This document shows, one piece after another, positions 25,987 through 34,030 of a DNA stretch of 64,000 nucleotides. Positions within the stretch are counted from its first letter, which is position 1, and each line of letters starts with the position of its first letter. The position numbers and the translations under genes are program-made. Below the pieces are notes generated by a model. It did not search any database. It saw only the letters and a list, made by a program, of their open reading frames with translations, and was not told the origin of the DNA. The stretch lies in contig CANNCA010000003.1 of assembly GCA_947503005.1 (NCBI GenBank), positions 488,515-552,514 on the forward strand, in the 5' to 3' direction. The DNA comes from an uncultured Flavobacteriaceae bacterium (GTDB lineage Bacteria; Bacteroidota; Bacteroidia; Flavobacteriales; Flavobacteriaceae).

Positions 25987-27327
25987 TTAACTCAACAAGT
26001 CGTCTTCCGCAGCAGGTGCTGGAGCTGGAGCATCATCATCTCCACTATTTGATGGAGCATCGCCATCAGTGGCGTAGTATTCCTCAAAAATCTCTTTCAT
26101 ATCGATGCCGTATCGATCTGCAAAGTTCTTTTGAATCTCGGAATCCTTAACCCTGATTTCTTGAAGTGCTTCTGCGTAGCTCGAGTATACACCTTGCATC
26201 ACTTTTTCGTGTACCGGAATATTGTCCATCATCTCTTGACGTGCCTTGGCACTTGCTGTATGCATTGATGCTAAGGTCTCCCCGATATGCTCATCTGTTT
26301 TGACACCTAGATGTTCGAGTATAGCTGCAAATTCTTGATCCGTTCTTGCTTTTAATGCCACGACGTAGCCATCATAATATTTTAAACGTTCATCGGTATC
26401 ACTTTTTAATTTTGCACGATGCGTTTGTAAGTTGCTTCGTAAAGAAGTCAATACTTTGATGGTCAAGTTATGCTTGTGCACAAAACTGTCTTTACTGGCC
26501 GCAAGCGTAGTGTAAGCATTTTTTAAACCTTCCAGCTCCTCGACTTTTTGCTCAATAGTAGTTACTTTTCCTATCGCCTCGGAATATGCAGAAGATTGTT
26601 TATCTGAAATCTCTTCCAGGGCCTGACGCGCTTGCTTAAGAAGTGCGTATTGCTCTTCTAACTTATCTTCGGTTTCCTTTTTCTTTTCTAAAGCCTTTGT
26701 GTGATTCTTGCTCGCTTCTACAATAGCAACTTGAAGCTTGTCTTCCACTTCTTTGATTTCCGTTTCACGGGTTTTTAATCGACCAACAGCAGCCTGACTT
26801 TTGTACGATAGCTCGTTCAACAAGGTTTGAACGTCTGCCGTTTCAATCCGTTCTTGAAACATGGCTTTGGCCTTCATATCGGCGCCATCCCTAGTTTTTT
26901 GAGCTACAGCCAATTCTTCAGCGCGATTCTTGATTTTTGATTTACGCCCCCATAGATTGTTCCACCAATTGTCCTTTACCTTTTCTGCATCTTCCAAAGC
27001 TATTTTGGCACGATCCAACGCTTTTTGGGCATCGTCTATGACTTTTTGCTCTGCGGCGTTTAGGGTAGAGAATTTTTCAAAAATAATTCCTACTTCATCT
27101 TGATAGTCGGTCAGGTCTTTGATGGCTTCCAATAACGACTTTCTATCCGTTTCTGCCATTCCCACTACATCATCAAGGGTAGCATTTAATATTTTTTGAC
27201 GCACATTTGGATCATCTTCTTGCGCAAGCTTAGACTTCATCTGGTCCACAGCTTTGCCCCAATTGACATCTACTTTTTCTTTTTCGGAAGCGGAATCGGT
27301 TTCTAATAAATCAAAATCATCGGCCAT
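25987..27327 (-). CDS. coiled-coil protein, first gene of AAA+ operon
   Basis: A 446-aa acidic protein built mostly of long helices with heptad-like patterns at about 95-290 (EQKVIDDAQKALDRAKIALE, KALEKKKETEDKLEEQYALL). It contains a tryptophan-rich patch, DNWWNNLWGRKSK, near residue 120, and a low-complexity tail (DDDAPAPAPAAEDDLLS) with an acidic end that resembles binding tails for an AAA+ partner. No signal peptide. Such proteins are sometimes labelled microtubule-binding in databases by coiled-coil similarity, which I consider uninformative. The architecture recalls TelA-like toxic-anion resistance proteins, but I see no matching motif. It is first in the leftward unit. Confidence 0.75.
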   Translation of the reverse strand: MADDFDLLETDSASEKEKVDVNWGKAVDQMKSKLAQEDDPNVRQKILNATLDDVVGMAETDRKSLLEAIKDLTDYQDEVGIIFEKFSTLNAAEQKVIDDAQKALDRAKIALEDAEKVKDNWWNNLWGRKSKIKNRAEELAVAQKTRDGADMKAKAMFQERIETADVQTLLNELSYKSQAAVGRLKTRETEIKEVEDKLQVAIVEASKNHTKALEKKKETEDKLEEQYALLKQARQALEEISDKQSSAYSEAIGKVTTIEQKVEELEGLKNAYTTLAASKDSFVHKHNLTIKVLTSLRSNLQTHRAKLKSDTDERLKYYDGYVVALKARTDQEFAAILEHLGVKTDEHIGETLASMHTASAKARQEMMDNIPVHEKVMQGVYSSYAEALQEIRVKDSEIQKNFADRYGIDMKEIFEEYYATDGDAPSNSGDDDAPAPAPAAEDDLLS

Positions 27328-27543
27328 AAATGGTGTGTTTTTAGGTTTATAATAGATTCCCGCCTTTACTGAAACGAGTTCAGCACAAGCTCGGGAATAA
27401 AAAATATTGTAATTCTCGAATTTCGGTAAAAAAACCGAGGTGTAAAAGCACTATCGAGAAGTGTTTGAAATATATGTATGGAGAATTCAAGTTTTGTTAC
27501 AGGCCATGCATACACTTAGCTGTAAGTTGGTACAGAATTTGTT

Positions 27544-27551
27544 TAATTTTG
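27544..27551 (+). promoter_or_regulatory. -7 promoter box before DUF1460 gene
   Basis: TAATTTTG matches TAnnTTTG perfectly and lies 19 bases before ATG 27570. It supports the ATG over the longer in-frame TTG at 27465, which would lie upstream of the transcript. Confidence 0.4.
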
Positions 27552-27569
27552 AAACAATTAGCAATACGC

Positions 27570-28415
27570 ATGAAACACATTTTTCTTTTTCTTTTCAGTT
27601 TGTTTTGGGCCAACTTAATTTTCTCCCAACAAATCACCTGCTCCCCTGAGGACAAACAAGCCTTCGAAAATAAAACCATTGAAATTGATGGATTGCTGGA
27701 AAACGATTTCGGCAAAACCATGGTCGCTATTGGAAAAACTTTTAAGGGTATTCCGTACGTGGCCAAAACCTTGGAAATCGGTGAAACCGAATCTTTGGTT
27801 GTCAACCTACATGGACTCGATTGCACCACTTATGTTGAAAATGTACTTGCTTTTAGCTCGCTTTTAAGGGATGGGAAATCTGATTTCGATTCTTTTACCA
27901 AACAGTTAGAAACCATTCGGTATAAAGATGGAAAGCTCGACGGATATGGCTCTCGCCTACACTATTTTACAGAATGGATTCGTAATAACGAAAAAAAGGG
28001 ATTGCTAAAAGATATTACATCAGAGGTAGGCGGCGTTGAAATCAAAAAGGACATCAACTTCATGGGAACACATCGTGGGTTGTACCCATTTTTGGAAGAT
28101 GACCAAAACTTTGAAAAGATTCTTGAAACCGAAAGGGAATTGGCAAAAGAAACTTTTTGCTATCTACCCCAAGACCAAATTGAAGCGAACGAACATCTTA
28201 TTCAACCAGGAGATATTATAGCTTTAGCCACCTCCATAAATGGACTCGACGTGACACATACAGGAATTGCTACCCGGGAAAAAGATGGGCGCATTCACTT
28301 GTTACATGCTTCTACCGGTTCGATGGAAGTAGAAGTTTCTAAATTGCCTTTGGCAGATTATTTGAAAAAGATTAAAAATAATACGGGCATTATGGTTGCA
28401 AGACCTATTAACTAG
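27570..28415 (+). CDS. secreted DUF1460 / N-acetylmuramoyl-L-alanine amidase-like protein
   Basis: A 281-aa protein of the NlpC/P60-like papain fold family annotated DUF1460, proposed to act on cell-wall amide bonds. The signal peptide is MKHIFLFLFSLFWANLIFSQ. The candidate catalytic Cys is C85 in GLDCTTYVE, the candidate His H230 in DVTHTGI, followed by HLLHAS. A 35-residue longer version from TTG 27465 is unlikely because it places the signal peptide inside. It is convergent with the AraC gene, overlapping its end by eight bases. Confidence 0.88.
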   Translation: MKHIFLFLFSLFWANLIFSQQITCSPEDKQAFENKTIEIDGLLENDFGKTMVAIGKTFKGIPYVAKTLEIGETESLVVNLHGLDCTTYVENVLAFSSLLRDGKSDFDSFTKQLETIRYKDGKLDGYGSRLHYFTEWIRNNEKKGLLKDITSEVGGVEIKKDINFMGTHRGLYPFLEDDQNFEKILETERELAKETFCYLPQDQIEANEHLIQPGDIIALATSINGLDVTHTGIATREKDGRIHLLHASTGSMEVEVSKLPLADYLKKIKNNTGIMVARPIN

Positions 28416-29298
28416 TCGCCAAACCCATCAAATATTTCTTAGGAGTTGTTCCATATTTCTTCTTAAAAGCAGCAATAAAATGGCTTGCCGTGCTATAACC
28501 CACACGCAGTCCTACTTCGTTGACATTGTGTTTTCCGGTCTCCAACATTTTGCGCGCATATTCCATCTTATAATCGAAAAGAAAGCTGAAGACCGAATCC
28601 CCATAAATTTGCTTGAATCCCTCTTTCAATTTTTTAAGGCTTAATCCAATTTCCTCTGAAAGTTCTGCCAAAGTTGGTGGTTCGGCCATTCGAGAAATCA
28701 TGATCTCCTTTGCCTGACGGATCCGTCTGACATTATCCTCATCCACCAAAAATGGGCACTGTTCAATATCCGCATCATCACTTTTGTTGAAATACAAGGA
28801 TATCAGTTCATAGACCTTCCCCTTGATGTACAATGTTTTTATAGACGGATGCAAATTGTAGTTGATCATTTGACTCAGTATCACTGCAATTGCCGGGCTA
28901 AAACCTTCCTGCGAATAGTACTTTTTATCGCGATTACCGGCACTCAAAAAAGGAATGTAATTGGCCTCGCGAGAGAAAAGAGAATGAAATTTTCGAATGG
29001 TCATAACTACTGAAACCAACCAAGAATTGGGCGATAGTTCTAAGTTCAAGGGTAAATCTATCTGCGTGTTATATAATAAAAGAGAGTTTTCTTCAGAAAC
29101 ATCCAAAGCATAATTACCCTTATTAAAAATAAATTTTGAACTTCCTTTTAAACAAAAATGGAACTGAATGAATGAACTATCAATGTCACGTGTAACTTTC
29201 TGAATTTGAGTGGTATCGTTCTGAATTTTCAACACAAAAAAACCTTCCTCAATAAGAATTTCGGAGAATGAACCTTCAGCGACATTTTTTGATTCCAT
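28408..29298 (-). CDS. AraC-family regulator divergent from heme operon
   Basis: A 296-aa soluble regulator: an N-terminal cupin-like or ligand-binding part (about 1-190; IQFHFCLKGSSKFIFNKGNY) and a C-terminal AraC double helix-turn-helix (about 200-290; TLAELSEEIGLSLKKLKEGFKQIYG, NEVGLRVGYSTASHFIAAFKKKYGTTPKKYL). The N-terminal style resembles the PchR-type branch that responds to siderophore or iron. It is divergent from hemA, and its 5' leader contains the 29320-29344 palindrome, so expression is probably iron- or heme-controlled. Its likely targets are the heme operon and its own gene; binding sites for it cannot be proven from sequence. Confidence 0.88.
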   Translation of the reverse strand: MESKNVAEGSFSEILIEEGFFVLKIQNDTTQIQKVTRDIDSSFIQFHFCLKGSSKFIFNKGNYALDVSEENSLLLYNTQIDLPLNLELSPNSWLVSVVMTIRKFHSLFSREANYIPFLSAGNRDKKYYSQEGFSPAIAVILSQMINYNLHPSIKTLYIKGKVYELISLYFNKSDDADIEQCPFLVDEDNVRRIRQAKEIMISRMAEPPTLAELSEEIGLSLKKLKEGFKQIYGDSVFSFLFDYKMEYARKMLETGKHNVNEVGLRVGYSTASHFIAAFKKKYGTTPKKYLMGLATS

Positions 29299-29319
29299 CG
29301 AAACTATAATTTTAATGAT

Positions 29320-29344
29320 TTTATTTAGAAACGTTCTAAATAAA
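29320..29344. promoter_or_regulatory. 11+11 bp palindrome, iron/heme-regulator type
   Basis: TTTATTTAGAA-ACG-TTCTAAATAAA, a perfect inverted repeat with a 3-base spacer. It lies 22 bases upstream of the AraC ATG and about 158 bases before the hemA ATG. Its core TTTAGAA-N3-TTCTAAA is the pattern I recall for the iron control element bound by the Fur-family heme sensor Irr in alpha-proteobacteria. Placed downstream of the AraC -7 box (29371-29378, minus strand), it would act as a repressor site on the AraC gene. Confidence 0.6.
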
Positions 29345-29370
29345 TAATATGGAAAACGTTGTGTTTCTTA

Positions 29371-29378
29371 CAAAAATA
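29371..29378 (-). promoter_or_regulatory. -7 promoter box of AraC-family gene
   Basis: On the minus strand TATTTTTG, a full match to TAnnTTTG; predicted transcript start near 29364, so the palindrome 29320-29344 would be in the first 45 bases of the message. A second dyad, ATCGGAT-TTC-ATCCGAT (29378-29394), touches the box and could be an additional regulator site. No -33 TTG is seen. Confidence 0.4.
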
Positions 29379-29473
29379 TCGGATTTCATCCGATTTTTAC
29401 CATATTATGACCAAAAAATCATGAATCGACATTTATTGTTCCGCTAGCGTTACTTTTTGAAGTTCATAGCAGT

Positions 29474-29481
29474 TACATTTG
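29474..29481 (+). promoter_or_regulatory. -7 promoter box of heme operon
   Basis: TACATTTG matches TAnnTTTG, 21 bases upstream of ATG 29502. The predicted leader is about 14 nt, like that of sdhC. It also argues against the in-frame TTG at 29457 as start, which would lie upstream of the promoter. Confidence 0.45.
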
Positions 29482-29501
29482 CTTCCGATTGTCAGGTATA
29501 C

Positions 29502-30758
29502 ATGAAAGATTATCACATTTCGAAACATAGCTCGTTCTACACCATTGGGTTAAGTTATCAAAAAGCCGATGCCGAAGTACGCGGAAAATTCAGCTTGGAT
29601 GATGCCGCGACTGATAGACTTTTGAACCAAGCATTAGCCCAAGGGCTAGATGCACTTATTATTACCTCTACCTGTAATCGTACCGAACTTCATGGTTTTG
29701 CCCAACATCCTTTTCAGTTGATTAAGCTGCTTTGTGACAACACCGCCGGATCAGTCGAAGAATTTCAAGAAGTCGCTTATGTCTATAAGAATAATGATGC
29801 CATAAGCCATCTTTTTCGCGTTGGCACAGGTCTTGACAGCCAAATTCTTGGTGATTTTGAGATTATCAGTCAATTGCGTTCCGGTTTCAACCGCTCAAAA
29901 AGAATCGGTATTGCTAATCCGTTTTTAGAAAGGCTTACCAATTCGGTCATTCAGGCAAGTAAGCGTATCAAAAACGAAACGGAGATTTCTTCGGGCACCA
30001 CTTCTGTTGCCTTTGCTTCCGTTCAGTATATTCTTAAGAATGTTCCTGATGTTTCAGAAAAAAATATCCTCTTATTCGGAACTGGGAAAATTGGTCGAAA
30101 TACCTGTGAAAACCTTATAAAACATACCAAAAACAACCATATTACCTTAATAAACCGCACGAAGGATAAAGCCGAAAAAATTGCCGGAAAATTCAATCTT
30201 CTTGTAAAAGACTATGGTGATCTTCAGACCGAAATCCGCAATAGCGATGTGCTCATTGTAGCAACCGGAGCGCAATCTCCAACGATATCCAAGGAACTGA
30301 TCTATACCAAAAAACCACTTTTGATTTTGGACCTATCTATTCCCAAAAATGTCTCCGACGATGTTTTAGATTTGGAAAATGTGACGGTCATTCACCTCGA
30401 TCATTTATCACAAATGACCGACGATACACTGGAACGAAGAAAACAATTTATTCCAAACGCCGAGGACATTATTGAAGAAGTCAAACATGATTTTATCCAA
30501 TGGCTTGAAACAAGAAAGTTCGCTCCAGTTATAAAAGCATTAAAGAAGAAATTGAAGACGATGAAAGATGAGGAGATGGATTACCATTCCAAAAAAATAT
30601 CCGATTTCAATGAGGAGCAGGCTGATGTAATCAGCAACCGCATCATTCAAAAAATAACCAAGCAGTTCGCGAATCACCTTAAAGATGATACTGTTGATGC
30701 AGATACTTCTTTGGCATTGATACAAAAAGTCTTTCAACTAGAAATAGAGACCCCATGA
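29502..30758 (+). CDS. hemA: glutamyl-tRNA reductase
   Basis: Reduces Glu-tRNA to glutamate-1-semialdehyde with NADPH, the first committed step of the C5 heme path. The catalytic Cys is C58 in STCNRTELHG; the NADPH-binding Rossmann motif is FGTGKIGRN (202-210); the C-terminal dimerisation helix follows (about 320-415). It starts at ATG 29502 (MKDYHISKHS), 418 aa; an in-frame TTG 15 codons upstream lacks support. It is first gene of the operon, its end overlapping hemC as ATGA (30755-30758). Confidence 0.97.
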   Translation: MKDYHISKHSSFYTIGLSYQKADAEVRGKFSLDDAATDRLLNQALAQGLDALIITSTCNRTELHGFAQHPFQLIKLLCDNTAGSVEEFQEVAYVYKNNDAISHLFRVGTGLDSQILGDFEIISQLRSGFNRSKRIGIANPFLERLTNSVIQASKRIKNETEISSGTTSVAFASVQYILKNVPDVSEKNILLFGTGKIGRNTCENLIKHTKNNHITLINRTKDKAEKIAGKFNLLVKDYGDLQTEIRNSDVLIVATGAQSPTISKELIYTKKPLLILDLSIPKNVSDDVLDLENVTVIHLDHLSQMTDDTLERRKQFIPNAEDIIEEVKHDFIQWLETRKFAPVIKALKKKLKTMKDEEMDYHSKKISDFNEEQADVISNRIIQKITKQFANHLKDDTVDADTSLALIQKVFQLEIETP

Positions 30759-32344
30759 CAAAAGTGATCCGAATCGGAACACGCGATAGCGAATTGGCGT
30801 TATGGCAGGCTAATACCGTTAAAGACAAGCTCGAAGCCTTGGGTTATCAAATACAACTGATTCCTGTAAAATCTACAGGTGACCTGATATTGGACAAACC
30901 TCTCTATGAGTTGGGGATTACCGGTATTTTCACAAAGACCTTGGATGTAGCGCTTCTAAAAGGTGAAATTGATATCGCAGTGCATTCCATGAAGGATGTA
31001 CCCACCGCCTTACCCAAGGGTATTGTTCAAGCGGCCGTATTGGAGCGAGCCAATTTCCTTGATCTTTTGGTGTATAAAAACAACCAGGAGTTTTTAGGAC
31101 AGCGAGAAGGTATTATTGCAACAGGCAGTTTACGCAGAAAAGCACAATGGCTGAATCGCTATCCTACCCATACCATAACTGATTTAAGAGGAAATGTAAA
31201 CAGTAGGCTTCAAAAGCTGGAAGACAATAACTGGGACGGGGCCATTTTCGCTGCCGCGGGATTAGAAAGAATCAATCAAGAACCAGAAAATACCATAGGC
31301 CTAACATGGATGATTCCTGCCCCCGCCCAAGGAGCAATTATGATTGCTGCATTAGAGAGCGATGAATACGTGCGAGACGCCTGTGTGCAACTCAACCATG
31401 AACCAACGGAAATCTGCACAGGAATTGAGCGGGAATTTCTCAGAATATTGGAAGGTGGCTGTACAGCGCCAATCGGTGCATTAGCTACGATAAAGGCACA
31501 TGATGCTTATGAGGAAATCACCCTAAAAGGAGTTCTATTAACAGTTGACGGGGCAAAAAAATTAGAAACCGAATTTACTTCAAGGTTGGGTGCACATCAG
31601 AATTTAGCGAAAGATTGTGCAAACAGTATTTTGAGTAGAGGCGGAAAACGATTGATGAGCGAACTACAAGTGGTGGAACATAAAATCAACGTTTTCTCCA
31701 CAAAAAAAATCACCGCCGAACAACAGCAATTATTCTCGGATGACATTAAAGTAGCTTCGGATGACTTTGTCAAAATCAGTCCGTCCAGAATTCCCGAAAC
31801 GCTGTTGAGAAAACCGATTGAAAATGTGGTCATCACAAGTAAAAATGCCGTTGAATCTTTACTGACGATTGTCGCTTCAAATGAACTGAATTTCAAAAAC
31901 ATTTATTGCGTAGGTAGAAAAACGAAGCGTTTGATAGAAAAACGCATCGGTAAGGTAACCCACTTCGAAAACAATGCTAAAAAATTAGCAGACCATCTCG
32001 TGGAATTCATGGACGGTACTGAAGTGACCTACTTCTGTAGTAACATCCGTTTGGATGAATTACCAAATATTTTGAAAGAGAATAATATTATCGTTAACGA
32101 AGTTGAGGCGTATAAGACCAAACATGATTCCAATACTATCGATGCGAAGGTAGACGGTGTCATGTTTTACAGTCCGTCTACGGTGGAGAGTTATTTGTTG
32201 AAAAACAAGGCAGATAAAATCGCTTACTGTATAGGGGAAACAACGGCAACTGAAGCTCGAAAGCATTTTGACGACGTGCGTGTGGCTAGGATTCCCGATG
32301 TGGAGAGTTTGATTGATTTGGTTAATGACAACTATAAGGGTTAA
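30755..32344 (+). CDS. hemC: fused hydroxymethylbilane synthase and uroporphyrinogen-III synthase
   Basis: A 529-aa protein. Residues 1-305 are HemC (porphobilinogen deaminase): cofactor-binding Cys is C236 in GGCTAPIG; substrate-binding Arg-rich segment is TGSLRRKAQ. Residues about 310-529 resemble HemD (uroporphyrinogen-III synthase), with typical VITSKNAVESL, TYFCSNIRLDEL and VMFYSPSTVESYL blocks. Normal HemC is about 310 aa, so this is a bifunctional fusion covering two successive steps, linear tetrapyrrole to uroporphyrinogen III. HemD diverges strongly in sequence, so that half is recognised by pattern. ATGA overlap with hemA suggests coupled translation. Confidence 0.93.
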   Translation: MTKVIRIGTRDSELALWQANTVKDKLEALGYQIQLIPVKSTGDLILDKPLYELGITGIFTKTLDVALLKGEIDIAVHSMKDVPTALPKGIVQAAVLERANFLDLLVYKNNQEFLGQREGIIATGSLRRKAQWLNRYPTHTITDLRGNVNSRLQKLEDNNWDGAIFAAAGLERINQEPENTIGLTWMIPAPAQGAIMIAALESDEYVRDACVQLNHEPTEICTGIEREFLRILEGGCTAPIGALATIKAHDAYEEITLKGVLLTVDGAKKLETEFTSRLGAHQNLAKDCANSILSRGGKRLMSELQVVEHKINVFSTKKITAEQQQLFSDDIKVASDDFVKISPSRIPETLLRKPIENVVITSKNAVESLLTIVASNELNFKNIYCVGRKTKRLIEKRIGKVTHFENNAKKLADHLVEFMDGTEVTYFCSNIRLDELPNILKENNIIVNEVEAYKTKHDSNTIDAKVDGVMFYSPSTVESYLLKNKADKIAYCIGETTATEARKHFDDVRVARIPDVESLIDLVNDNYKG

Positions 32345-32360
32345 ATAAAACATTATGTTA

Positions 32361-32428
32361 TATCGAGCGCAGTCTAGATACTAAGAACATTTAGGCTTTG
32401 TATCCCTTTGACTGCGCTCGGGATGACA
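32361..32428. repeat. interspersed repeat inserted between hemCD and hemE
   Basis: TCGAGCGCAGTC (32363-32374) and GACTGCGCTCGG (32410-32421) form an inverted repeat with one mismatch, ending GGATGACA. It belongs to the CTCGACT..TGACA family. It sits inside the heme operon and creates a spurious in-frame TTG extension in front of hemE. Confidence 0.6.
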
Positions 32429-32442
32429 TTTTAGATAACAGT

Positions 32443-33477
32443 ATGAGTATAAAGAACGACTTATTTTTACGTGCTTTAAAAGGCGAAACCTTAGACCGTC
32501 CACCTGTATGGATGATGCGCCAGGCGGGCCGTTACCTTCCTGAATTTATGGAAATCAAGGCGAAATACGATTTCTTCACGCGTTGCCAAACACCCGAGTT
32601 AGCTTCCGAAATTACGGTGCAACCCATCCGAAGATTTGGCATGGATGCGGCTATACTCTTTTCCGACATTTTGGTCATTCCACAGGCGATGAATATCGAG
32701 GTGGAAATGAAGCCCAACTTTGGACCCTTTTTACCAAAACCCATTCGTTCTCAAAAAGATTTAGATTCCGTTATTGTCCCAGATATCAACGATACCTTGG
32801 GTTATGTGATGGAAGCTATAAAAGCAACAAAGGAAAAATTGAATGATGAAGTGCCATTAATCGGTTTTGCCGGCTCGCCATGGACGATTCTTTGCTATTG
32901 CGCACAAGGGCAGGGCAGCAAAACTTTTGATAAAGCCAAGGAACTTTGTTTTACCCAACCAGTAGTTGCCCACAAACTATTACAAAAGATTACGGATACT
33001 ACCATCGCCTATCTAAAAGCGAAAGTTAAAGCGGGTGTTAATGCCGTTCAGGTTTTTGACTCATGGGGCGGTATGCTTTCGCCTACTGATTATCAGGAGT
33101 TTTCATTTCAATATATTCAACAAATTATCGATGCTTTGAAGGATGAAGCTCCCGTTATCGTTTTCGGAAAAGGCTGTTGGTTCGCATTGGGTGATATGGC
33201 CAAATCAGGTGCATCTGCTTTAGGAGTGGATTGGACGTGTTCGCCAAGAAATGCAAGATATTTGACAGGTGGAAAAATAACACTTCAAGGTAATTTTGAC
33301 CCGTCGCGCTTACTATCTCCCCCTTCGGAAATCAAAAAAATGGTCACTCAAATGATCAATGAATTTGGCAAGGATAGTTATATAGTAAACCTAGGGCATG
33401 GCATTCTACCGAATATTCCAGTAGAAAATGCGAAGGCATTTATTGATGCGGTAAAAGAGTATCAAAGCCCTAGCTAA
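32443..33477 (+). CDS. hemE: uroporphyrinogen decarboxylase
   Basis: Converts uroporphyrinogen III to coproporphyrinogen III by removing four carboxyl groups. The signatures are [17 protein letters not shown] near the N-terminus and [13 protein letters not shown] in the middle, with the catalytic region [13 protein letters not shown]. It starts at ATG 32443 ([15 protein letters not shown]), giving 344 aa, normal for the family; a TTG 15 codons earlier lies in an interspersed repeat. It follows hemCD after 98 bases filled by that repeat. Confidence 0.97.
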   Translation: MSIKNDLFLRALKGETLDRPPVWMMRQAGRYLPEFMEIKAKYDFFTRCQTPELASEITVQPIRRFGMDAAILFSDILVIPQAMNIEVEMKPNFGPFLPKPIRSQKDLDSVIVPDINDTLGYVMEAIKATKEKLNDEVPLIGFAGSPWTILCYCAQGQGSKTFDKAKELCFTQPVVAHKLLQKITDTTIAYLKAKVKAGVNAVQVFDSWGGMLSPTDYQEFSFQYIQQIIDALKDEAPVIVFGKGCWFALGDMAKSGASALGVDWTCSPRNARYLTGGKITLQGNFDPSRLLSPPSEIKKMVTQMINEFGKDSYIVNLGHGILPNIPVENAKAFIDAVKEYQSPS

Positions 33478-33493
33478 ATACAAGTCAGACGTT

Positions 33494-34027
33494 GTGTTCT
33501 TAGAATTCAAAGAGTATTATCTAGATTCGATTCACGAAAAATATGCGTGGCGAATTTGTGATTTTTGTTCGATAAACGAAGAACGATTAAAACGTTTTTT
33601 TCCAAAAACCTTAGAAGAGAATCTTACCCCTGACCTATCGAAATACTTTGTAGAACGAAAAATCAATGCATTCGAGGCCAAAGAGGAATTCTTATTCGTG
33701 TTGAAGGAAAAGAATAACCATACCATAATCGGGTTGATTTACCTGAAAGCGCTCGATTGGCAAAAAAAGCAAGGCGAGCTGGCTTACGCCATTAGCTATC
33801 AAGCGGAAGGTAAAGGTTATATGACGGAAACAATAAATGCACTTTCTAAGTGGGCTTTGGAGGATCTCAAATTGAAAACCCTGCAAATTATTACGCATAA
33901 GAGCAATATCGGAAGCATACGCGTTGCCGAGAAATGTGGTTTTATGTGGCGAAAAATATTGCTGGCGGAACATACGCCACCTGGGGAAAATCCGTTAGAT
34001 ATGGAGTTATATGAACGTTACGCCTAA
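33494..34027 (+). CDS. GNAT acetyltransferase (RimJ/RimL-like) in heme operon
   Basis: A 177-aa GCN5-related N-acetyltransferase; transfers an acetyl group from acetyl-CoA to an amine. The pattern is GELAYAISYQAEGKGYMTETINAL (acetyl-CoA loop: Q/R-x-x-G-x-G/A) and NIGSIRVAEKCGF. The start is GTG at 33494, which keeps the usual YYLDSIHEKYAWRI opening. It lies 16 bases after hemE and three bases before the next gene. The substrate is unknown; the gene is a frequent guest next to hemE/hemF in this group (recalled). Confidence 0.85.
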   Translation: MFLEFKEYYLDSIHEKYAWRICDFCSINEERLKRFFPKTLEENLTPDLSKYFVERKINAFEAKEEFLFVLKEKNNHTIIGLIYLKALDWQKKQGELAYAISYQAEGKGYMTETINALSKWALEDLKLKTLQIITHKSNIGSIRVAEKCGFMWRKILLAEHTPPGENPLDMELYERYA

Positions 34028-34030
34028 ACC

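Noticed and set aside
25987..27327. Identification of the coiled-coil protein as TelA or as microtubule-binding
   Set aside because: The helical architecture is similar but I see no TelA signature, and coiled-coil similarity alone does not prove function.
27465..27569. TTG-started N-terminal extension of the DUF1460 protein
   Set aside because: It would place the signal peptide inside the protein and start upstream of the predicted promoter box at 27544.
29457..29501. TTG-started extension of HemA
   Set aside because: It precedes the -7 box at 29474 and does not match the usual HemA start.
32398..32442. TTG-started extension of HemE
   Set aside because: The added codons lie in an interspersed repeat; ATG 32443 matches the family.
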